Origin: Mesodorylaimus sp. YZB2_4
Taxonomy: Eukaryota; Nematoda; Enoplea; Dorylaimida; Dorylaimidae
Assembly (NCBI GenBank): GCA_030248295.1
Contig: JASANH010001440.1
Span: forward strand, 992,001-1,056,000
DNA: 64,000 bases
Direction of reading: 5' to 3'
The notes under the pieces are model-generated. The model ran no database searches. It was not told the origin of the DNA and worked only from the letters and a program-made list of their open reading frames with translations. Shown here in pieces: positions 58,145 through 64,000 of the stretch. The translations under genes and the position numbers were made by a program. Every line of letters begins with the position of its first letter. Within the stretch, counting starts at the first letter, position 1.

Positions 58145-61100
58145 ATGGAGGCCGACGAAAAACCTGTGACTGATCCGACATCGGTAAAGAATATAGAGAA
58201 GAACAAGAAATCGACAGGTCGTTACGGATGGAAAGGGTGCGTAAGTGAAATTTTGACTCATAAAAAGCGTAATAATTTTGGTTCATGATTGGCAGGTTGT
58301 CTCCGCTGCTAAAAAACATGTGATCCTTGTTTTAGATTTACTCCCGATTGTTTGCAATGTTTTCATAAGCCTAAATGGCTTCTCGTCAGTTTGAGTTTCG
58401 CTTTGATGGTGCAAGCATTCATTGTGAATGGTATCATTCGCGCTATTCCTACGCAACTCGAACGTCGATTTCATATCATGAGCGATGATATTGGATGGAT
58501 CGACAGGTAAAGATTTGTGCATCAGTTTATTTTTTTGGAGACGTTCTTGCTTTTATTCGTTAGCATGAACGATGTAAGCGGTATAATTATGCTATTTCCG
58601 ATTGCGCATTTCGGTCACAAAGGTAAGACATATTGTTTGGACAAGTACAAACTTACGATTAGTCCTATGTGTCACATTTCAGCTCACAAAGGTCGATGGA
58701 TCGGATTGAGCATGATTGTCTTCGCTGTGGGATCATTCATGTGCGCTATCCCGCACTTTTTCGGTCGATACGAACCCGGAATTCATGAAGAGCTCCGATG
58801 CTACACAAATTCTTCAGACGAATCGGACGCATCGGTGACAGGCGTTGCATCAAAATGGTCGCTGCGAAACTGGAAATATATGTTTATTTTTGGTCAACTG
58901 TTGCACGGTAGGAGAAAATTGCGGCGCTTTTTGGTTCGTGATTCTTCTACTTTTGCAGGATTCGGAGCCGCACCTTTGTTCACAATGAGTATAACTTATT
59001 TGGACGAGAATGTGTCGCAGAGGCGATCGGCCTTGTATGTCGGAATTTATCGTGGATGCAATCTGCTTGGACCATTGCTTGGATTCCTGTTTTTTGCTGC
59101 GTGCATGAAAATATACGGCGATTTTGATAAGGTTAACATGAAAGAGTAAGTCCCTTCATTTATTAACTTGCTGAAGGAAATTTGAAAACTGCACTGTAGG
59201 GTTGCACCCAGAAGATACCGCGTGTTTTTAATTCACAGGCCTCCTTCGACACACTTTTTAAATTTCCCGCTGCGAGTTACTAATAAGACACTTTAAAAGA
59301 GGAAGACCGCCCCCCCCACCACAATATAAATCCTGTGCGCGTGCTAAAAACAGGAAGGAAACGGTCTTGGTTTTTATACCCTTCTGTCATTTTATTATAA
59401 TTTTTCGATTGATTGAACAGGCAGAACCGCAGAAAATAACTGTGTGTATACTAGGTATAATCAAAACGGCTGCGCATTTTTAAAGCTGTAGTAGACTCGA
59501 ATAAGTTGACTCACATCCAACGCCTTTGACAGTGATAGGTAGGCAGCGAGTCATACTGCAACCGCTACTTTCTCAGTTCAATCACCTTTCTTATCAGCAT
59601 TTTTATCAATAATATATCTTTCTCTGAATATCCGTTTGAGCGTTACGAAAATAGGCTTTAGGATCTGAGCAAGAAAGCTATGCCAGCTCACGGCTGGGAG
59701 GATCGGATGACGATTTGTCGAATCGGATCGGATCAGATCGGATGAGTTTCGGATTTTGCAAGTATTGCAAAAATTTTGCAAGTATTGCACATGTGTTTCG
59801 ACATGTGCAATACTTGCAAAATTTTTGAACAATCAATAACGCAACAATTTTTTCGAAAGCCGCCCCTATGATTAACAAGCAGTGCCCCTCTCAAGGCTGT
59901 GCCACACTGCTCATCATAAATTTGCGTTTCACCAACCGTGCTAACGCAGATAGATGTTAGCAGTGACTAATTTAAGTCAAGGAAGTTAGCCGAAAAATTC
60001 CCAGTTAGTCGATTAACGAGCGTTAGAGAGGTCATGCAATGAGAAATTTTATATTTTTTCGCAGCTACAGTATAAGGTGGGAACGTTTAAAGGTGTGAAC
60101 CCCGTCCGATAATAGGAAGCTAAGCATGCAGTGGAGGTATCATGAGGTGTTAGTGAATGTCATTACAATTCATGCAGCCCAGCGCTTGTGAAAATCTGGA
60201 GGCACTCAAGACGGAGTAGCTATTACTACAGTAACTCTTCAAAACCGTTTGATGCATAACAGCATCAGTTTGCCTTTGGATTTTACCAGTGGCCAAGTTT
60301 TCTAATGGATCTTGAATCGATCACGGAAAATCCTATTTTTGTAAATGAGCTGACGATCTTCAAGCAATTCATCCAAAAGTTGATGTAGCATCATGGCAGT
60401 TATGAAGTATACGATCAAAAACTAAGGAATTATGCGAGTCTCAACGTTTAAAGCGCCAATAAGTCAGACTTTTAATTGTGCTGGAAGCTGTTGGCAGTCT
60501 AACTGGGCTAGTCACCTTGGTGGAAGGAGACTGTCTAACTTACCTTGACTTACTCGCTTGCTAACCAACAGTTAGCAATCTAATTCGAGTCAGTCTCGTT
60601 AGTGGATACGGCTGTGGTCTCAAATAATAATGATGCGAAGACGAATTGCATTGTAACTTCAATTATGGGAAAAAGGGAGCAGCAATGCAGAATATTGACC
60701 TTATGTCATTCGTGCACTAAGTAGAGTGGTTAGAGAAACATTGCAATACTTATGTAGTTGCTTGCCAGCGGCTATTGCAAACACGATTGGCTAAGAATTT
60801 CGGATCGGATGATCCAATCCGAATTTTTGGATGGTGATTTTTCGGATTAGATCGGATTGAATCGGATATCAGATCCAAATGGATGGGATCCGGCCGCGAA
60901 TGCGAACCTTATCTCCCCAGGGACTTATATGTCAGCCATATATCAGCCATAGCACAGTCAGCCTCCTGGCCCCCTACCTGTGCAAATACCCCCACCCCCT
61001 ACTGATTCGGTAACTTTTGCCGTCAACCGTCAAGGGTTATTTGAATACTACTGTCAACGTAGTTTCTGTAAAAAGAGCTTTTTGTTTTCTTCGTTTATGT

Positions 61101-63040
61101 CTTCGTGATGAGTCCGAGTTTTTAAATACATTAAATTCATTTTGGTGCATGACTGAATAGTGCAGATAGTAAAGCACACCGCAGCATAGCTAGAGGCAAT
61201 GAAAATCTTGATTTCAGTGTAAAAATGGACAGTAGTGATCCGCAGTGGTACGGTGCTTGGTGGCTAGGACCTATTGCGGGTTGCTTACTGAGTTTATTCA
61301 TCGCCCCGATTATACTCGGTTTCGCAGCACAATTGCCAGCAGCTAAAAAGGCACGAAAACGAGATGTTGACCAAGCGCAACAAGTGAACCATGCGGATCT
61401 TCCAACGCAGTCAGCAGAGCATGGGAGTTTGTCTCACTCGTTAAAACGATTAAAGGTGAGAATACAGGGCGAGCTATAAGTGCTATTGATTTTAAATTGA
61501 ATCTTTCGTTTTAGCTTCTCCTAAAAAATTCCACTTATCTCTTCATACTTGCATCGCAAATTTTTGCTGGTTTTGTGGCTGCTGGATTCGCCTCATTTCT
61601 TTCGAAATACATTGAAACTCAATTCTCCGTCAAGACAGCCAATGCTGCTTTATTTGTTGGTACTGTAGGTGGCATAAAAAGACTTATTCGAGGCGGCAAG
61701 GCGTTTTTTGTTTTAGCTTGCACAGTTTTTCCAGCATCTATTTTTGGGATAATTACTGGTATAGTTATCCAACGGCGCATGCGCCTGCGATGCAATGGCA
61801 ACTTGATCTTGAGCATGGTCGGAATGGGTGGCTGCCTGATTAGCTGCCTCACATTTTTTATAATTTGTCCTACTGCTAAATTTGCTGGCATTACTGCACC
61901 ATATCCAGCTGATAAGTAAGTTTGCCAAACTAATTCTGAGTTCTCGCAATCGATTCTGTAGCCCCATTTCAGTGCCACTGAAGAGAATAATCAGCTGGTG
62001 AGTTGGTGCAACAGTGAGTGCTCCTGCACAAAATCAATTTATCAACCGGTGTGCGCGAAGGAAAATGGGACTTTGATATTTTCGCCATGTTTCGGGGGCT
62101 GCGAATTTGCCAATAGGACGGTAAGTGGGGTCGTATCGATTCAGCTGCTCAAGAGAGTCGTGCCTGATCTGTTGAGTTTTGAGTCAGACTAAATGCAAAT
62201 TCAAAATTTGAGTTGCTCGATCAGATGGTTCTTTAAAAAAAAGTAATAGCTGGACCCTTCGTTGTCCAAAAATAATTTGTGCCGTTTTCTCAACACTGAA
62301 CAAAATGATCAGCAATTGCAGAAAAAAAAGCACCAGCAAGTACCAAGTACTACCTACTGTATCTAAATTCGTTTGGCATGCTTTGCCTACTGTAGTATGA
62401 TGCAATTCAAGTTTCAGCTCGTGGCAAACTGTTCTTGCATCCCTGGCGGTGGTCCTGCGGAGATGGGTCTGTGCCCATCCTCGTGTCCGAAATACAAGTT
62501 GATACTTTATCTCGTCGGCCTAACGCTGGTAACTTTTTTCGGCAATCTGACGCTTTCTCCCCTCTCGCAAGCGATTTTGAGGTAAATCATTAAACTTTGA
62601 AATAGTTTCGTATTTTAATATTACCTTTCGCCCAGATGCGTTCCCTTCGATCAACGTACTTTCGCAATGGCTGTCTTTATATTGCCTCTTCGTCTGCTGG
62701 GTAAATTCGCAGGAACAGAATTCAGAAGCCTCTGTAAGAAGAGTTTACTTTTCTAGGGCCGATTCCTGGCGCACCAATTGTGGGTTCATTAATCAAAACT
62801 GCGTGCATTTTGTGGCAGGAGGAAAACGGAGAACCCAAACTGTGTGTACTCTATGATAACTATCGTTTGTCCCTGGTGATCCAGGTGTTGGCTGTGATCT
62901 TATTTTTGCTCAGTTTTCTGAGCTTGTTTTGCGCATGGTGGTTCTACCGACCGCCGCCTGCTGCAATCGACCAAGAGGACCAAACTACGTCGTCCCTCAC
63001 TTCACCGGATGAAAGCGGGAAATCGGCTCGAAAAAATTGA
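58145..63040 (+). CDS. Organic anion transporting polypeptide (OATP/SLCO family)
   Basis: Twelve exons (58145-58236, 58336-58506, 58564-58622, 58683-58907, 58959-59145, 61218-61455, 61515-61668, 61717-61915, 61973-62120, 62418-62581, 62636-62700, 62757-63040) join in frame to 661 residues, typical for OATPs. These plasma-membrane transporters carry amphipathic organic anions, steroid conjugates or hormones without sodium dependence. Visible signatures are MNDVSGIIMLFPIAHFGHKA with GRWIG in helices 2-3, FVGTV and PASIFGIITG after helix 7, WYGAWWLG in helix 6, and the cysteine-rich Kazal-like loop between helices 9 and 10 (NSECSC, YQPVCAKENG, SPCFGGCEF, ANCSCIPG, GLCPSSCPKY). The end PIPGAPIVGSLIKTACILW with a final helix is also typical. 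The intron at 61669-61716 is only 48 nt. A CCTCAG acceptor 13 nt before the ATG suggests a noncoding first exon or leader. The substrate is not predictable. Confidence 0.95.
59695..59880. repeat. GGATCGGAT-family repeat with a perfect 26-bp hairpin, in OATP intron 5
   Basis: GAATCGGATCGGATCAGATC and a GGATGAGTTTCGGAT stretch match the word array at 45550. The common flank AACAATCAATAACGCAACAA follows. Between them a perfect 26-bp inverted repeat (59769-59794 and 59801-59826; core TTTTGCAAGTATTGCACATG) encloses a 6-base loop. Confidence 0.75.
60795..60895. repeat. GGATCGGAT-family repeat, third array, in OATP intron 5
   Basis: CGGATCGGATGATCC, CGGATTAGATCGGATTG, AATCGGATATCAGATCC and ATGGGATCC are variants of the word array found at 45550 and 59695. 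The non-repetitive flank is not present here. Confidence 0.6.
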
Positions 63041-63165
63041 CCTTGTCAAATGAAAGTGTTTTGGAGGATTGTTTTTGTATTTCTTGGTCTACTAACTGTT
63101 CTCTGACTTCCTCTACGGAGTTTGTGACATGCAAATTATGCTGCTCGATTATGTAGCGGAAGAGC

Positions 63166-63171
63166 ATTAAA
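63166..63171 (+). terminator. Polyadenylation signal candidate for the OATP gene
   Basis: ATTAAA, a common variant signal, lies about 125 bp after the stop codon and before the MITE at 63201. No AATAAA is nearer. Confidence 0.4.
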
Positions 63172-63200
63172 TACAGTCAAGTTTTCAACCACGTGTTCCT

Positions 63201-63374
63201 CTGGGCCCCGTTGCATATACGATAAGACGAGTCAGCTCGATAAGACAACTAAATACCCACGTGTTCTGCGATAAGAAGATTTTATGGAATAAGAAAACTC
63301 CTAGACCAGTTACTGCTTCTTAAACCAGTTTTCTTATTGAGTTCACTTGTCGTATTTTTTATGCAACGGGGCCC
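63201..63374. mobile_element. MITE with CTGGGCCCCGTTGCAT termini, 174 bp
   Basis: Left 63201-63250 and right 63325-63374 are inverted copies, perfect for the first 16 bp (CTGGGCCCCGTTGCAT) and recognisable for about 50 bp. It is non-coding and lies just past the probable 3' end of the OATP transcript. Confidence 0.8.
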
Positions 63375-64000
63375 AGGAGTGCCTGCTGCGGCAAGACTCC
63401 GCGCTTATCTTCGCAAGAACTTGAGATCGAACGGCAGTAATTCTTTTTCTGTTCCTACATGATTGCAGTAACTAAAGGGTGAAACTATATTTCACACACC
63501 GGTGCAAGAATGATGACCTGATGAAACTTGCATCGTTTACAGCTGTACAGCATGCAGTACCTGAAGTAGTGGGCCCCATGACCAAAGCCGGGAGCGTCTC
63601 CCGTCAGGGCGATGGTTTAGCAATGGACCAGGTTAGAAGACTTGGTTGGCTGCGAAGAGTGTTTGGCATAGTCAAAAGGTCCATTGTCCTCCCTCCCTGA
63701 TCCAGTACGTATCACAGAATTTTATCTTTGTTGTTCTTGTCGTCGTTTTCTTGCTTAGCTCGCTTGTACGATTTCGAGGCCAATTGGGTGTTGGCTTGTT
63801 CCAAAGCTTGCAGCAACTGCAGCAGCTGTTATATGGATGACTCACGATCAGAAGGACATTGCCAGATTTCTTTAATCCCTGAGTGAATTCATGTCACATT
63901 TGGACAAACTGCACTCCAACGGTCAAGAGGCACTCGTGCAGTGGAGTATGAATTTCACTCGCCCACCAGCTGCACTCGTGCTTAAACTAGATGACCTTGC
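63375..64000. other. Intergenic DNA at the window edge
   Basis: A short open frame at 63479-63700 has no recognisable domain. Nothing else is supportable. Confidence 0.4.

Overview
This is a window of nuclear DNA from an invertebrate animal, not a bacterium. Genes have short GT-AG introns (several of about 48-60 nt, with T-rich TTTCAG or TTTAG acceptors), separated by kilobases of repeat-filled DNA. Gene content (a nematode-type tyrosinase, a sigma-class glutathione transferase, Srsx-like and Srx-like receptors, GBA glucosylceramidase, an OATP transporter) and the small introns suggest an ecdysozoan such as a nematode or tardigrade. That placement is inference. No rRNA, functional tRNA, CRISPR or operon was seen.

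Layout. 1-9.0 kb: no recognisable gene, one inverted-repeat transposon. 9.06-10.02 kb (-): intronless secreted leucine-rich-repeat protein. 10.9-12.0 kb: nested mobile elements. 14.2-15.2 kb (-): intronless seven-helix receptor. 18.7-19.4 kb (-): decayed LINE reverse transcriptase. 20.5-22.1 kb (-): two-exon tyrosinase with a TATA box. 23.2-30.9 kb: dense mobile DNA, including a 650-bp long-TIR element, a broken gag, tRNA-derived SINEs, a 1.1-kb TIR element carrying a SINE, and a roughly 550-bp A-rich tract. 33.3-35.1 kb (-): five-exon GST. 37.9-48.1 kb: a three-member receptor cluster with one intact gene (42.7-43.7 kb) and two pseudogenes, separated by fold-back elements. 49.0-50.1 kb (+): second intronless LRR gene, paralogous to the first. 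51.0-56.3 kb (+): 12-exon GBA. 58.1-63.0 kb (+): 12-exon OATP.

The genes do not form a pathway; they look like independent single genes plus two small local families (receptors and LRR proteins). The exon chains given for tyrosinase, GST, GBA and OATP were built by hand from splice sites and frame. Each closes in frame at the family's expected length. The most unusual material is in the repeats: an inverted, nearly identical receptor gene/pseudogene pair that looks recently gene-converted; two adjacent stem-loops sharing one loop but having unrelated stems; a fold-back with hammerhead-ribozyme-like cores; and several families of short-word arrays that may be subterminal repeats of DNA transposons.
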